From NCBI RefSeq assembly GCF_003403035.1, contig NZ_QURN01000014.1, forward strand, positions 62,001 through 126,000: 64,000 nt of DNA, given 5' to 3'. Shown piece by piece: positions 1 to 8,801 of this stretch. Numbering within the stretch: the first letter of the stretch is position 1; each line of letters opens with the position of its first letter. The notes under the pieces are model-generated. The model was not told the DNA's origin and ran no database searches. It was given only the letters and a program-made list of their open reading frames with translations. A program made the position numbers and the translations under genes. The DNA is from Mesorhizobium denitrificans. GTDB lineage: Bacteria > Pseudomonadota > Alphaproteobacteria > Rhizobiales > Rhizobiaceae.

Positions 1-232
1 CAGCGCACAAGCGCGATCAGGCTTCATCCCGATCGAGCTGACGCTGCGCGATAAAACAGGCCTCGCCGTGCTCGCCTGCGCGCTGACGGCCACGCCGGGC
101 ACAGCTTGGGTGGAGTACCGATCCCGGCAGAATATCCTGCTTCTGCATGTGCTTGATGTGGGCGACGAGCAAGACTGGATCGACCTCATCAAGCAGCGCT
201 ATGAACCCCTGCTGCTGGAGATATTCGAATGA
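1..232 (+). CDS. mnhE: Na+/H+ antiporter subunit E, C-terminal part
   Basis: Only the last 76 or so codons are in the window, read in the frame that ends with TGA at 230-232. The translation has the cytoplasmic tail typical of MnhE/PhaE, with a stretch rich in thr-pro-gly before a predicted strand and the closing segment that leads to LLLEIFE. MnhE is a membrane subunit of the multi-subunit Mrp/Pha cation/proton antiporter that exports Na+ or K+ and supports growth in alkaline or salty conditions. The stop overlaps the mnhF start by 4 bp (ATGA at 229-232), so the three genes are translationally coupled. Family assignment rests on this order and the tail; the N-terminus is outside the window. 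Confidence 0.8.
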   Translation, partial: SAQARSGFIPIELTLRDKTGLAVLACALTATPGTAWVEYRSRQNILLLHVLDVGDEQDWIDLIKQRYEPLLLEIFE

Positions 233-510
233 GTGTGACCCTGCTCTACTGGTCGCTGACGATTTCGCACTGGCTGCTGCTGGCGGCAATGTTCTGTTGC
301 CTCATCCGGCTCGTGCGCGGGCCGCGCGCGCAAGACCGCGTGCTTGCATTCGATGCGCTTTATGTGAGCGCGATGCTGTTCCTGCTCAGTCTCGGCATCG
401 CAACTCGCAGCCCGTTCTATTTCGACGCAGCGTTGGTGATTGCCCTGCTCGGCTTTGTTTCCACAGCAGCATTGTCAAAGTTTCTCATGCGCGGCGAGGT
501 CATCGAATGA
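229..510 (+). CDS. mnhF: Na+/H+ antiporter subunit F
   Basis: A 93-residue protein with three predicted membrane helices and the RLVRGPRAQDRVLAFDAL motif that marks MnhF/PhaF. The length matches the family. It is a small membrane subunit of the Mrp/Pha antiporter complex in the inner membrane. It overlaps mnhE upstream and mnhG downstream by 4 bp each (ATGA), as expected for an operon with coupled translation. Rhizobial homologues are also called phaF. Confidence 0.9.
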   Translation: MSVTLLYWSLTISHWLLLAAMFCCLIRLVRGPRAQDRVLAFDALYVSAMLFLLSLGIATRSPFYFDAALVIALLGFVSTAALSKFLMRGEVIE

Positions 511-854
511 GCGACCCCACCGCACTTCCTCTCTGGGCGGCTATCCTGATTTCAGCGTTTCTGTTGATCGGATCAGGGCTGACGCTGCTTGGCGCTATCG
601 GCCTTCTAAAATTCGGCAGCTTTTACCGACGCCTCCATGCCCCAACGCTTGGCACGACATTCGGCGCGGGCGGCATACTCATCGCGTCCATCATATTTTC
701 GCTTTTTAGCCAGACGCGGCCGTTTCTGCATGAATTGCTGATTTCGGTTTTCGTGACCGTAACGACACCCGTCACGCTGATGCTGCTGAGCCGCGCGGCA
801 CTTTTTCGCGACAGAACCGAGAAAAACGAAGACGTGCCGCCGTTCCGCGGCTGA
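507..854 (+). CDS. mnhG: Na+/H+ antiporter subunit G
   Basis: This 115-residue protein has three hydrophobic segments and the MnhG/PhaG motif GAIGLLKFGSFYRRLHAPT followed by GTTFGAGG. The start ATG at 507 overlaps the mnhF stop. A longer reading from 147 is not credible because it would run through mnhE and mnhF in another frame. MnhG is the last subunit of the Mrp/Pha cation/proton antiporter and the operon appears to end here; 139 bp separate it from the next gene. Confidence 0.9.
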   Translation: MSDPTALPLWAAILISAFLLIGSGLTLLGAIGLLKFGSFYRRLHAPTLGTTFGAGGILIASIIFSLFSQTRPFLHELLISVFVTVTTPVTLMLLSRAALFRDRTEKNEDVPPFRG

Positions 855-993
855 GCTGTCGCCACTATTTTTGCCACTTTCGTTGTAGCGACAAGCGGTC
901 TGCTGTGATCTAAGCAGTTATGAGAATCTTGATCGGCTGTTGGGGAACGTGCCGCATCAGGACATACGAGGCGGAGTACAGGGAGGAAATGGG

Positions 994-1575
994 ATGGCGG
1001 GTTTACTCGCGCTTTCCAGAGCCATTGATCGATTCAACGAAATCGTCGGCAAGTGGGTGGGATGGTTGATCCTGCTTTCCATCCTGATCAGCGCGATTAA
1101 CGCGGTTGTTCGCAAGGTTTTCAGTATCTCCTCGAACGCGTGGCTCGAAGCGCAATGGTATCTTTTTGGTGCTGCGTTTTTGCTGGCTGCGGCCTACACA
1201 CTCAAGGAGAACGAGCATATTCGAATTGACATCGTCTACGGCATGTTCTCCCGGCGCGTTCAACACTGGATTGACCTTTTCGGCCACGTGTTCTTCCTGA
1301 TGCCGTTCGTGCTGCTGATGGTCTATTACTTCGTCCCCTATTTCCTGCTCTCCTACAGATCCGGCGAAATGTCGACCAATGCGGGCGGCCTTATCATCTG
1401 GCCAGCAAAAGCGCTGCTGTTGATTGGCTTCACCCAACTCGCCTTTCAGGGCATTTCGGAAATCATAAAAAAGATCGCGATCATACGAGGAGACATTGAG
1501 GACCCCAATCCCTTCATCTCCGCTCACGAGGCTGCCGAACTGGAAGGCAAAGCGCTGGCGGAGGAGATCAAGTAA
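994..1575 (+). CDS. TRAP transporter small permease (DctQ)
   Basis: A 193-residue inner-membrane protein with four hydrophobic segments and a WLEAQWYLFGAAFLLAAAYTL core typical of DctQ. I place the start at ATG 994, preceded by GGAGG at 982-986 with good spacing; a reading from 940 lacks a ribosome site. DctQ pairs with DctM to form the membrane part of a tripartite ATP-independent periplasmic transporter driven by a Na+ or H+ gradient. It is followed by dctM with a 1-bp overlap (TAATG). No periplasmic binding protein gene is next to it, so the substrate cannot be guessed. Confidence 0.85.
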   Translation: MAGLLALSRAIDRFNEIVGKWVGWLILLSILISAINAVVRKVFSISSNAWLEAQWYLFGAAFLLAAAYTLKENEHIRIDIVYGMFSRRVQHWIDLFGHVFFLMPFVLLMVYYFVPYFLLSYRSGEMSTNAGGLIIWPAKALLLIGFTQLAFQGISEIIKKIAIIRGDIEDPNPFISAHEAAELEGKALAEEIK

Positions 1576-3335
1576 TGATCGAGTTCATCGCCACGAACAT
1601 GGCTCCGATCATGTTCTGCTCTCTTATTGTTTTTCTGCTGCTCGGCTATCCTGTCGCATTTGCGTTGGCTGCAAACGGACTGCTTTTCTTTTTGATCGGC
1701 GTTGAATTGGCACCGCTTTCGAGCGGGACGATCAGCCTCAACTGGAATTTGCTCTACGCCCTGCCCGAGCGCTTCTATGGCGGCGTAATGGCAAATGAAA
1801 CGCTGTTGGCCATTCCGTTTTTCACCTTCATGGGCATTGTGCTCGAACGATCGGGCATGGCTGAAGACCTGCTCGACACGATAGGCCAGTTGTTCGGTCC
1901 GGTTCGCGGCGGCCTCGCCTACGCCGTCATTTTCGTCGGCGCACTGCTTGCGGCTACGACCGGCGTAGTGGCAGCGTCCGTGATCGCGATGGGCCTCATT
2001 TCGCTGCCTATCATGTTGCGCTACGGATACGACCGGCGTCTCGCTTCGGGCGTTATCGCCGCATCCGGTACACTTGCCCAGATCATCCCGCCATCGCTTG
2101 TTCTTATCGTTTTGGCGGACCAGCTGGGTCGCTCGGTTGGCGATATGTACAAGGGCGCAATGATACCCGGTCTGATCCTCACCGGCATCTACATGCTCTA
2201 TGTCCTCGTGATGTCGATCATCCGACCAAAATCGATGCCCGCGCTGCCGCCCGAAGCGCGCACGCTCGGCTCAGGCGTCACGTCATTGTTTGTAGCACTC
2301 GTGGCCGCCGGCGCATTTGCCTATGCGGCGCACATCTACCTCGCGCCGACCCATGGGGAGAATGCCGACATTCTTGGCGCAACGGTTGGCGTGATCGTGA
2401 TTTATATCGTCGCGCTGATCGACAAGCATTCCAGCCTCGGCATGATGTCCCGGCTTGCGCAACAGGTGATTATCGTTCTGATCCCGCCGCTGGCGCTCAT
2501 TTTTCTGGTTCTGGGAACGATCTTCCTCGGCATTGCGACGCCAACAGAAGGCGGCGCGATGGGCGCGGTCGGCGCGCTGATCATGGCTGCAATGAAGGGT
2601 CGCCTAAATTTGGACGTGGTGCAGCAGGCACTCGCCGCCACCACGCGCCTTTCGTCATTCGTGATGTTCATCCTCATCGGCGCGCGCGTTTTTTCGCTGA
2701 CGTTTTACGGCGTGAACGGGCATCTCTGGGTTGAACATCTGCTGACCTCACTTCCTGGCGGAGAGATAGGCTTCCTGATTGCCGTCAATATTCTGGTTTT
2801 CCTGCTTGCGTTCTTCCTCGACTTCTTCGAGCTGGCATTCATTATCGTTCCGCTTCTTGCGCCCGCGGCGGATAAGCTCGGCATTGATCTGATCTGGTTT
2901 GGCGTGCTGTTGGGCGTCAACATGCAGACCAGCTTCATGCACCCGCCATTCGGATTTGCATTGTTCTACCTGCGCTCGGTGGCAACACGCGTGCCATATA
3001 TCGACCGCATCACGAAACAGAGGATCGAACCCATTACAACTGGCCAGATCTACTGGGGTGCAGTGCCGTTCGTATTCATCCAGGTCTTGATGGTGACACT
3101 GGTCATTATGTTCCCGCAAATGGTGATGCACTACAAAGGCAAGGTAGTTGATCCATCGACCATCGACATCAAATTGCCCGACCTGCCAGGATTTGGCGCG
3201 CCGGCTGGCGGTGCAACGCAGCCAAAGCTGGAACAGCCGAATAGCAATGACCTGTCCTCGCCACCCGATATGGGTGGATCCAAGCAAGCGCCCGCGCCGG
3301 CCAACGACCTGTCAAAGCCGCCTAGTTTTAACTGA
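1575..3335 (+). CDS. TRAP transporter large permease (DctM), long form
   Basis: At 586 residues this is longer than the usual 425-440 of DctM. The N-terminal half carries the DctM signature ETLLAIPFFTFMGIVLERSG and a PPSLVLIVL motif; an extra segment near residues 215-290 contains two more hydrophobic stretches; the second half has PTEGGAMGAVGAL and the PPFGFALFYLR motif. Such long DctM proteins occur in the TRAP subgroup annotated for mannitol or chloroaromatic compounds, but that label does not prove substrate. The last 50 residues are a Pro/Ala/Ser-rich tail with NDLSSPP and NDLSKPP repeated. It overlaps dctQ by 1 bp. The gene ends 2 bp before the convergent gene at 3338. Confidence 0.88.
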   Translation: MIEFIATNMAPIMFCSLIVFLLLGYPVAFALAANGLLFFLIGVELAPLSSGTISLNWNLLYALPERFYGGVMANETLLAIPFFTFMGIVLERSGMAEDLLDTIGQLFGPVRGGLAYAVIFVGALLAATTGVVAASVIAMGLISLPIMLRYGYDRRLASGVIAASGTLAQIIPPSLVLIVLADQLGRSVGDMYKGAMIPGLILTGIYMLYVLVMSIIRPKSMPALPPEARTLGSGVTSLFVALVAAGAFAYAAHIYLAPTHGENADILGATVGVIVIYIVALIDKHSSLGMMSRLAQQVIIVLIPPLALIFLVLGTIFLGIATPTEGGAMGAVGALIMAAMKGRLNLDVVQQALAATTRLSSFVMFILIGARVFSLTFYGVNGHLWVEHLLTSLPGGEIGFLIAVNILVFLLAFFLDFFELAFIIVPLLAPAADKLGIDLIWFGVLLGVNMQTSFMHPPFGFALFYLRSVATRVPYIDRITKQRIEPITTGQIYWGAVPFVFIQVLMVTLVIMFPQMVMHYKGKVVDPSTIDIKLPDLPGFGAPAGGATQPKLEQPNSNDLSSPPDMGGSKQAPAPANDLSKPPSFN

Positions 3336-3337
3336 CG

Positions 3338-3676
3338 CTAGGCGGCGGTGCGCTGCGAATCCGCACCCTCGCCCTCGTCATTCAGCAAGGTGTGAGGCGC
3401 GGTGCAGGCATAATATGAAAAGGCGACGTTCTCATCCGATAGGCCTGCAGAGCGGCAGTCCGGACAGTAAAAATATGGCTTGAGATGTTCCGGGCGCGCG
3501 CCATGGCGGCTACCCAGATAGCGCGCCAGCAATACCAGCTTAAGCGGGACATTATGATTGCAGCCTGTGCTGGTGCAACGCGCCCGAATATCAACACCCA
3601 ATGCGATATGTTCGCCCAGCGTCTGGATGTTAGATGGGTCAGAAATTGGCGGAAGCGGAAAGATTGGGTGAGGCAT
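3338..3676 (-). CDS. Hypothetical cysteine-rich protein, possible zinc binding
   Basis: I read a 112-residue product from ATG 3676. The middle has CTSTGC-HN and, about 40 residues later, CPDC, spaced as in small rhizobial proteins with a zinc-ribbon-like fold. The segment between is predicted helical (PLKLVLLARYLGSRHG). No catalytic motif is visible and I do not assign a function. The start is uncertain: reading frames upstream to 3817 exist but lose protein-like character, and no strong ribosome site is seen before 3676. It is convergent with dctM and may be expressed from a promoter upstream of the hairpin at 3764-3787. Confidence 0.6.
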   Translation of the reverse strand: MPHPIFPLPPISDPSNIQTLGEHIALGVDIRARCTSTGCNHNVPLKLVLLARYLGSRHGARPEHLKPYFYCPDCRSAGLSDENVAFSYYACTAPHTLLNDEGEGADSQRTAA

Positions 3677-3751
3677 GGTAGAGCAACAAGCTGCCTCAAC
3701 TGCTGCATTACGACCAGCCCATAGAAGAATATACACCACACCACCATCGCT

Positions 3752-3787
3752 AAAAAACACAGCGCCCGTCGGCCAAGGCCGACGGGC
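3752..3787 (-). terminator. Hairpin with distal T-run, possible attenuator or sRNA terminator
   Basis: A perfect 10-bp stem (3764-3773 with 3778-3787) closes a 4-nt loop. On the minus strand it is followed after six bases by six T residues (3752-3757). It lies 88 bp before the start of the minus-strand hypothetical gene, with no gene upstream of it on that strand. It could end a short RNA or act as an attenuator. The rest of the 350-bp gap from 3677 to 4026 shows no gene I can support. Confidence 0.4.
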
Positions 3788-4026
3788 ACACTCATAACGG
3801 CTCCGGGCGGGCGGCATAGGGAAAGCCGCGATGAGTAAGCAATCCTAGCGTGCGAACAAAGCGCAATACAATTCAGCACTTAGAGGAGGGTCGGCTAATA
3901 CCGCTAACGCCTTTATGTGATGTCTATACCGACCGGGCGGGCATCAAATGCGGGCCCTTGCTAGCGGTCTGGTTGCACCATAATCTCGCCCACCGTCGTT
4001 CATTTCGCACCGGATGGGAGGATCGA

Positions 4027-4299
4027 ATGAAACTTTTCAATGCATCTTTCCGCAGAGCATCACTCGCAGCAATTGCCGTTCTGGCAGCACTAGCCACCAG
4101 CAATGTGTCACTGCTTACGTCTGGCTTCATCGGTGACGCTCAGGCGAAGAAGATTGTGATCAAGCAGACCAGCATCTATGTCGCGACGCTTCCGACCGGT
4201 TGCGTCAAAACTATATACGGCAATGTCACCGTTTGGCGCTGCGGCACAATCTACTACCAGCCGTACAAGGGCCGTTACGTTCGCGTCTATATAAACTAG
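4027..4299 (+). CDS. Small exported protein of unknown function
   Basis: The 90-residue product begins with a lysine/arginine patch and a hydrophobic segment, then GDAQAKK, which fits a Sec signal peptide cut after AQA near residue 40. The mature part is about 50 residues with two cysteines (PTGC and WRC) that could form a disulfide in the periplasm, and ends in a Tyr-rich YYQPYKGRYVRVYIN. The start at ATG 4027 is preceded by GGGAGG. A longer frame from 3850 has no protein character before this point. Similar small exported proteins are common in Rhizobiales, but no role is known to me. Confidence 0.7.
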   Translation: MKLFNASFRRASLAAIAVLAALATSNVSLLTSGFIGDAQAKKIVIKQTSIYVATLPTGCVKTIYGNVTVWRCGTIYYQPYKGRYVRVYIN

Positions 4300-4417
4300 C
4301 CGAGCTAACTTCACGCTTTGCACCTCTGGCACTCTGTGGCAGGCTGCATTTGCGGCATGAATCTGGAACTTTGATTCACGCTCGCGCCAGTCGTGCAACG
4401 CCATCCGGGAGCAGGAT

Positions 4418-4687
4418 ATGAGCGGAAATCGTGACGAGCGCATAAGAGAACGAGCACACGCAATTTGGGATCGGGAAGGCAAGCCGGAAGGTGCAGCGCA
4501 GCGCCACTGGCAGCAGGCGGAAGGCGAGATCGAAAAGGAAGACAGCGCGCCGAAAAAGGCGGCAGCAAAGAAGCCTGCCGCCAAAAAGCCGGTAGCAACT
4601 TCTGCGAGCGCGAAGGCAAAAAAGACCGGTGCCGACGCAGCACCCGCCAAGCGCTCCAAAGACACGAAGAAGCCCTCGAAAGCCTGA
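4418..4687 (+). CDS. DUF2934 protein with histone H1-like tail
   Basis: Residues 1-40 match the DUF2934 pattern, RIRERAHAIWDREGKPEGAAQRHW. The rest, about 45 residues, is low-complexity Lys/Ala/Pro with repeated AAKKPAAKKP units, like the C-terminal tails of histone H1 and bacterial histone-like proteins. This suggests binding to DNA or RNA, but that is inference. It stands alone on the plus strand between a secreted-protein gene and map, with 170 bp before map. Length is 89 residues. Confidence 0.75.
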   Translation: MSGNRDERIRERAHAIWDREGKPEGAAQRHWQQAEGEIEKEDSAPKKAAAKKPAAKKPVATSASAKAKKTGADAAPAKRSKDTKKPSKA

Positions 4688-4857
4688 GTACACTCCGCAG
4701 CAATTGCGCCGCATAGGCCTCAGCGCGCAGATTTGATCAAAATCCGCATGTACGCGCGCGGACAATCCATCCGTGCGGTTGAAATTTGCGTGCCAAGGTG
4801 CCAAATCCGGGACAAGCTAATTTGCCCTGGATAGGGCAGTATCCTGAGACATTGCCG

Positions 4858-5685
4858 ATGGTCACTTATCTCGACGCCGAAACCGCGCCCATGCGCAACA
4901 CCGGCCAAATACGTCTTTACGGCGCGGATGCCTTTGAAGGCATGCGACGCGCGTGCCAGCTAACCGCGCGCTGCCTCGATGAGTTGGCAGATATCGTTCA
5001 GCCCGGCGTGACGACCAACGAGATTGACCGAAAGGTTTTCGAGTTCGGCATGGACAATGGCGCGTTGCCAGCCACACTGAACTATCGCGGCTACACGAAA
5101 TCGTCCTGCACCTCGATCAACCACGTCGTTTGCCACGGTATTCCAGACGATAAGCCGCTGCGCGAAGGCGATGTGGTCAACATCGACGTGACTTATGTGT
5201 TGGATGGCTGGCACGGCGATTCCAGCCGTATGTATCCCGTTGGCCAGATCAAGCGCGCCGCAGAGCGACTGCTTGAAGTGACGCACGAATGCCTGATGCG
5301 CGGCATCGCTGCGGTTAAGCCCGGCGCGCGCACGGGCGCAATCGGTGCTGCAATCCAGAGCTTTGCGGAGCGCGAGCGCTGCTCGGTGGTGCGCGACTTC
5401 TGTGGCCACGGCGTCGGCAGGCTGTTTCATGACGCACCGAATATTCTTCATTACGGCTCCGCGCATGAAGGCATCGAAATGCGTGAGGGCATGATTTTCA
5501 CCATCGAGCCGATGATCAATCTCGGTCGACCGCATGTGAAAGTGCTGTCCGACGGCTGGACCGCTGTGACGCGGGATCGCTCGCTCTCCGCCCAGTACGA
5601 GCATACGGTCGGCGTAACCAGGGATGGGTGTGAGATTTTCACGCTTTCGCCAAAGGGCTTGGATCGCCCCGGCCTGCCCTCCTGA
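4858..5685 (+). CDS. map: Methionine aminopeptidase, type I
   Basis: Removes the N-terminal methionine from nascent proteins in the cytoplasm. The 275-residue product from ATG 4858 fits the usual size of alphaproteobacterial type I enzymes; a TTG start at 4786 would add 24 residues that look non-coding. Metal-site motifs are seen in order: NHVVCHGIP, NIDVTYVLDGWHGDSS, CGHGVGRLFHDAPNILHYG, FTIEPM and YEHTVGV, giving the two Asp, one His and two Glu ligands expected. radC follows after 88 bp on the same strand, a common neighbourhood in Alphaproteobacteria. Confidence 0.95.
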   Translation: MVTYLDAETAPMRNTGQIRLYGADAFEGMRRACQLTARCLDELADIVQPGVTTNEIDRKVFEFGMDNGALPATLNYRGYTKSSCTSINHVVCHGIPDDKPLREGDVVNIDVTYVLDGWHGDSSRMYPVGQIKRAAERLLEVTHECLMRGIAAVKPGARTGAIGAAIQSFAERERCSVVRDFCGHGVGRLFHDAPNILHYGSAHEGIEMREGMIFTIEPMINLGRPHVKVLSDGWTAVTRDRSLSAQYEHTVGVTRDGCEIFTLSPKGLDRPGLPS

Positions 5686-5773
5686 ACAGGAATCCCAAGG
5701 ATAACTGAATCTGCCCGCTTCATTCGCGCATAAGCACAATCTAATAAGATGATCGTGCGGCGCAGGATCGAGC

Positions 5774-6526
5774 ATGCAAGACGAACAGGACGAGCGCGGT
5801 TTCTTTGGCGAGCGGCCACTTAAGCCTCTCGCGAAAACCGACCCCAAACTAGACAAGCCGCACTATCTCGGCCATCGCGAACGCCTGCGGCAACGCCTTC
5901 GCGACAGCGGGCCGGAATCGCTCCAGGATTACGAGGTTCTGGAGCTTTTGCTTTTTCGCTCGATCACCCGCGCAGATACCAAGGGTCGCGCAAAAGCGCT
6001 CATTCAAAGATTCGGCTCACTAAGCGAAGTGCTGGGTGCACCGGAACGCCTGTTGCGAGAGGTGGAGGGCATCGGCGACGCGGTCGCGTTTGACCTCAAG
6101 GTAATTGCCGCCGCCGCCAAGCGCATGGCAAAGGGCGAGGTCGCACAGCGCGAGGTTTTGTCGTCATGGCAATTGCTGCTCGACTATGTGCGCACAGCGA
6201 TGGCATTCGAGACGACAGAACAGTTTCGCATATTGTTTCTGGACAAGCGAAACGCGCTGATCGCCGACGAAGTGCAGCAAACCGGAACAGTCGATCACAC
6301 GCCCGCCTATCCGCGCGAAGTTGCCAAGCGTGCGCTGGAACTCTCCGCCACGGCAATCATACTGGTCCACAACCATCCGTCTGGCGACCCGACGCCTTCA
6401 AAGGCTGATATTGAAATGACCAAGACGATCATGAGTGTGTGCAAGCCGCTGAGCATTATGGTTCACGATCACATCATCGTCGGAAAGGCCGGTTTCGCGA
6501 GCCTCAAGGGGCTGGCGTTGATATAG
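5774..6526 (+). CDS. radC: RadC-family JAB-domain protein
   Basis: The 250-residue product has an N-terminal helix-hairpin-helix-like region (residues 30-110, [12 protein letters not shown]) and a C-terminal JAB/MPN domain with the metal motif [14 protein letters not shown] (His199, His201, Asp212). RadC was once linked to DNA repair, though that role in E. coli has been questioned; the true substrate is unknown. The ATG at 5774 follows an AGGA. It lies downstream of map in the same direction and may be co-transcribed. Confidence 0.92.
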   Translation: MQDEQDERGFFGERPLKPLAKTDPKLDKPHYLGHRERLRQRLRDSGPESLQDYEVLELLLFRSITRADTKGRAKALIQRFGSLSEVLGAPERLLREVEGIGDAVAFDLKVIAAAAKRMAKGEVAQREVLSSWQLLLDYVRTAMAFETTEQFRILFLDKRNALIADEVQQTGTVDHTPAYPREVAKRALELSATAIILVHNHPSGDPTPSKADIEMTKTIMSVCKPLSIMVHDHIIVGKAGFASLKGLALI

Positions 6527-6668
6527 CGCGAACACTGCAACCATATATGCGCAACGTCGTTCACGAGCAGCGTCGGTGAATGAAATGCAGAATGCCGCGA
6601 AGCGCTTGACGTGTGCCGACATCACAGTTTAGGGCCAAAGCTGGAATTCATCAGGGGATAGATGCGAT

Positions 6669-7364
6669 ATGGAAATATTTACCGCCGCAGGCTTTTCGGC
6701 TCTGCTCCAGGTTATCGCAATCGATCTGGTGCTTGCTGGCGACAACGCCATCGTTATCGGGCTGGCCGCTGCGGGGCTCCCCAAGGATCAACGAAAGAAG
6801 GCGATCCTCGTCGGCATTGCAGCCGCCACCGTACTGCGCATCATCTTTGCGCTGATCACCCAACAGCTTCTACAAATCGGGCCGATCCTGCTCATCGCCG
6901 GTGGTTTGTTGCTTCTCTATGTGTGCTGGAAAATGTGGCGCGAACTGCGCGTCTCGCATGAAGACGAGGCCGATGCGACCGAAGCCCTGTCCGATACGGA
7001 TTATAACGCGGACGGCACCGTTGCCGGCAGGGGCGCTCGCAAAACCTTCGCGCAAGCGGCGATGCAGATCGTTATCGCAGACGTTTCGATGTCTCTCGAC
7101 AATGTTCTCGCGGTTGCTGGCGCGGCGATGGACCACCCCACGGTTCTTATCATCGGCCTTGCACTGTCGATCGCTCTCATGGGCTTCGCGGCTTCCTTCA
7201 TTGCACGCTTGCTGCATCGCTACCGCTGGATCGCTTACATTGGCTTGCTGGTCATTCTGTACGTCGCAATCGAGATGACTTTGAAGGGCGCATACAACCA
7301 GTGGCCCGATCAGCTCAGCTTCCTCAACGCCTGGTTTGGCGCGCCAGGAAGCCTCGCTCATTAA
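6669..7364 (+). CDS. TerC-family membrane protein
   Basis: A 231-residue protein with about seven hydrophobic helices. It has the two TerC/YjbE hallmarks DLVLAGDNA (residues 19-27) and DVSMSLDNVLAVAG, each with a conserved acidic residue within the membrane, and an acidic loop between the halves. Members of the family export metals such as manganese or are linked to tellurite resistance and secreted metalloenzyme loading; the substrate here is not shown by sequence. I looked for a manganese (yybP-ykoY) riboswitch in the 142-bp leader and could not see one. A hairpin at 7427-7448 may end the transcript. Confidence 0.85.
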   Translation: MEIFTAAGFSALLQVIAIDLVLAGDNAIVIGLAAAGLPKDQRKKAILVGIAAATVLRIIFALITQQLLQIGPILLIAGGLLLLYVCWKMWRELRVSHEDEADATEALSDTDYNADGTVAGRGARKTFAQAAMQIVIADVSMSLDNVLAVAGAAMDHPTVLIIGLALSIALMGFAASFIARLLHRYRWIAYIGLLVILYVAIEMTLKGAYNQWPDQLSFLNAWFGAPGSLAH

Positions 7365-7426
7365 ACGGACAGGTTTCATTGCGCCGCCAAGTGTGATACT
7401 GCGCCGCGCAATATGAAGATCATAAG

Positions 7427-7451
7427 GGCCGGACCGAAAGGTTCGGCCTTT
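7427..7451 (+). terminator. Hairpin with GAAA loop after the TerC gene
   Basis: A 9-bp stem, with one G-U pair, joins 7427-7435 to 7440-7448 around a GAAA tetraloop, followed by only three T residues. It sits between the TerC-family gene and rimO. It looks like a weak terminator and supports starting rimO downstream at 7464 rather than at 7413. Confidence 0.5.
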
Positions 7452-7463
7452 GGCAATTGGCCC

Positions 7464-8801
7464 ATGACCACTGAAATGAAGCCCATGTCTGTAGCGCCCC
7501 GCGTCAGCTTTGTGAGCCTTGGCTGCCCCAAGGCACTTGTCGATTCCGAACGCATCATCACCCGCCTTCGGGCAGAGGGATACGAAATCGCGCGCAAACA
7601 TGACGGCGCAGATTTGGTGGTGGTGAACACCTGCGGGTTCCTCGATTCCGCGCGCGACGAGTCCCTGGAGGCCATCGGCACGGCGATGAAAGAAAACGGC
7701 AAAGTGATTGTCACCGGCTGCATGGGCGCCACGCCGGAACTGATCCGCGACAAGCATCCGAACGTCTTCGCGATCACCGGGCCGCAGGCATATGAAAGCG
7801 TGATGGCAGCGGTGCACGAGGCCGCGCCGCCCGCGCACGATCCTTACCTGGACCTGCTGCCGCCGCAAGGTGTCAAGCTGACGCCACGCCACTACGCCTA
7901 TCTGAAGATTTCGGAAGGCTGTAACAATCGCTGCACATTCTGCATCATCCCTGCCCTGCGCGGCGATCTCGTTTCGCGTCCAGCTGCGGACGTGCTGCGA
8001 GAGGCGGAAAAACTGGCGAAGGCTGGCGTCAAGGAAATCATGGTCATCAGCCAGGATACGAGCGCCTATGGCGTGGATATAAAATATGCCGCCAGCCAAT
8101 GGGGCGACCGCGAGGTGCGCGCAAAATTCCTCGACCTTTCGCGCGAGCTTGGCGACATGGGCATGTGGGTGCGCCTGCATTACGTCTACCCATACCCGCA
8201 CGTCGCGGATGTCATTCCATTGATGGCGGAAGGCAAGGTGCTGCCCTATCTCGACATTCCCTTCCAGCACGCATCGCCCGCAGTATTGAAAAATATGCGC
8301 CGCCCTGCGCATGGTGAAAAGACGCTCGACCGCATCCGCTCGTGGCGCGAGATCTGCCCAGACCTCTCAATCCGCTCGACCTTTATCGTGGGCTTCCCCG
8401 GCGAAACCGAGGAAGATTTCCAGATGCTTCTGGACTGGCTGGACGAAGCGAAAATCGACCGCGCTGGCTGCTTCAAATACGAGCCAGTTGGCGGCGCACG
8501 CTCAGAAGAAATGGGCCTTGCTGCTGTGCCGCAGGAGGTCAAAGAGGCGCGCTGGCATCGGTTCATGCAGCGCCAGCAGAAGATTTCCGCTCAACAGCAG
8601 AAGAAAAAGATCGGCAAGCGCCTGCCTGTCATCATCGACGAGGCAAATGGATTGTCGGCCAAGGGCCGCACGAAATACGACGCACCGGAGATTGACGGTT
8701 CAGTTCACATCGAATCCCGCCGTCCGCTGCGCACAGGCGACATTGTGACAGTGAAGATCGAACGGGCGGATGCCTACGATCTTTATGGCATCACCGGTTG
8801 A
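7464..8801 (+). CDS. rimO: Ribosomal protein S12 methylthiotransferase
   Basis: RimO adds a methylthio group to an aspartate of ribosomal protein S12. The product shows the three-domain MTTase layout: an N-terminal UPF0004 domain with cysteines in [21 protein letters not shown] and TGCMG; a radical-SAM domain with CNNRCTFC; and a C-terminal TRAM domain. I prefer ATG 7464 (MTTEMKP), giving 445 residues, because the hairpin at 7427-7448 would otherwise fall in the coding region. Its last 19 bp overlap the convergent GST gene. Confidence 0.93.
   Translation: MTTEMKPMSVAPRVSFVSLGCPKALVDSERIITRLRAEGYEIARKHDGADLVVVNTCGFLDSARDESLEAIGTAMKENGKVIVTGCMGATPELIRDKHPNVFAITGPQAYESVMAAVHEAAPPAHDPYLDLLPPQGVKLTPRHYAYLKISEGCNNRCTFCIIPALRGDLVSRPAADVLREAEKLAKAGVKEIMVISQDTSAYGVDIKYAASQWGDREVRAKFLDLSRELGDMGMWVRLHYVYPYPHVADVIPLMAEGKVLPYLDIPFQHASPAVLKNMRRPAHGEKTLDRIRSWREICPDLSIRSTFIVGFPGETEEDFQMLLDWLDEAKIDRAGCFKYEPVGGARSEEMGLAAVPQEVKEARWHRFMQRQQKISAQQQKKKIGKRLPVIIDEANGLSAKGRTKYDAPEIDGSVHIESRRPLRTGDIVTVKIERADAYDLYGITG

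Noticed and set aside
1575-3335. DctM as a fused TRAP permease of the TAXI type
   Set aside because: A separate DctQ lies directly upstream with a 1-bp overlap, so the extra length is an insertion and tail, not a fusion.
3382-3879. A second open frame on the minus strand overlapping the cysteine-rich gene
   Set aside because: It covers the hairpin at 3764 and lacks protein-like pattern; the other frame has conserved Cys pairs.
6527-6668. Possible manganese (yybP-ykoY) riboswitch before the TerC-family gene
   Set aside because: The conserved bases and helices of that riboswitch could not be found in this leader.
6870-8312. 480-codon open frame on the minus strand
   Set aside because: It spans the TerC-family gene, the gap and rimO in antisense. 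Composition is odd (many His, Arg and Gln) and there is no domain.
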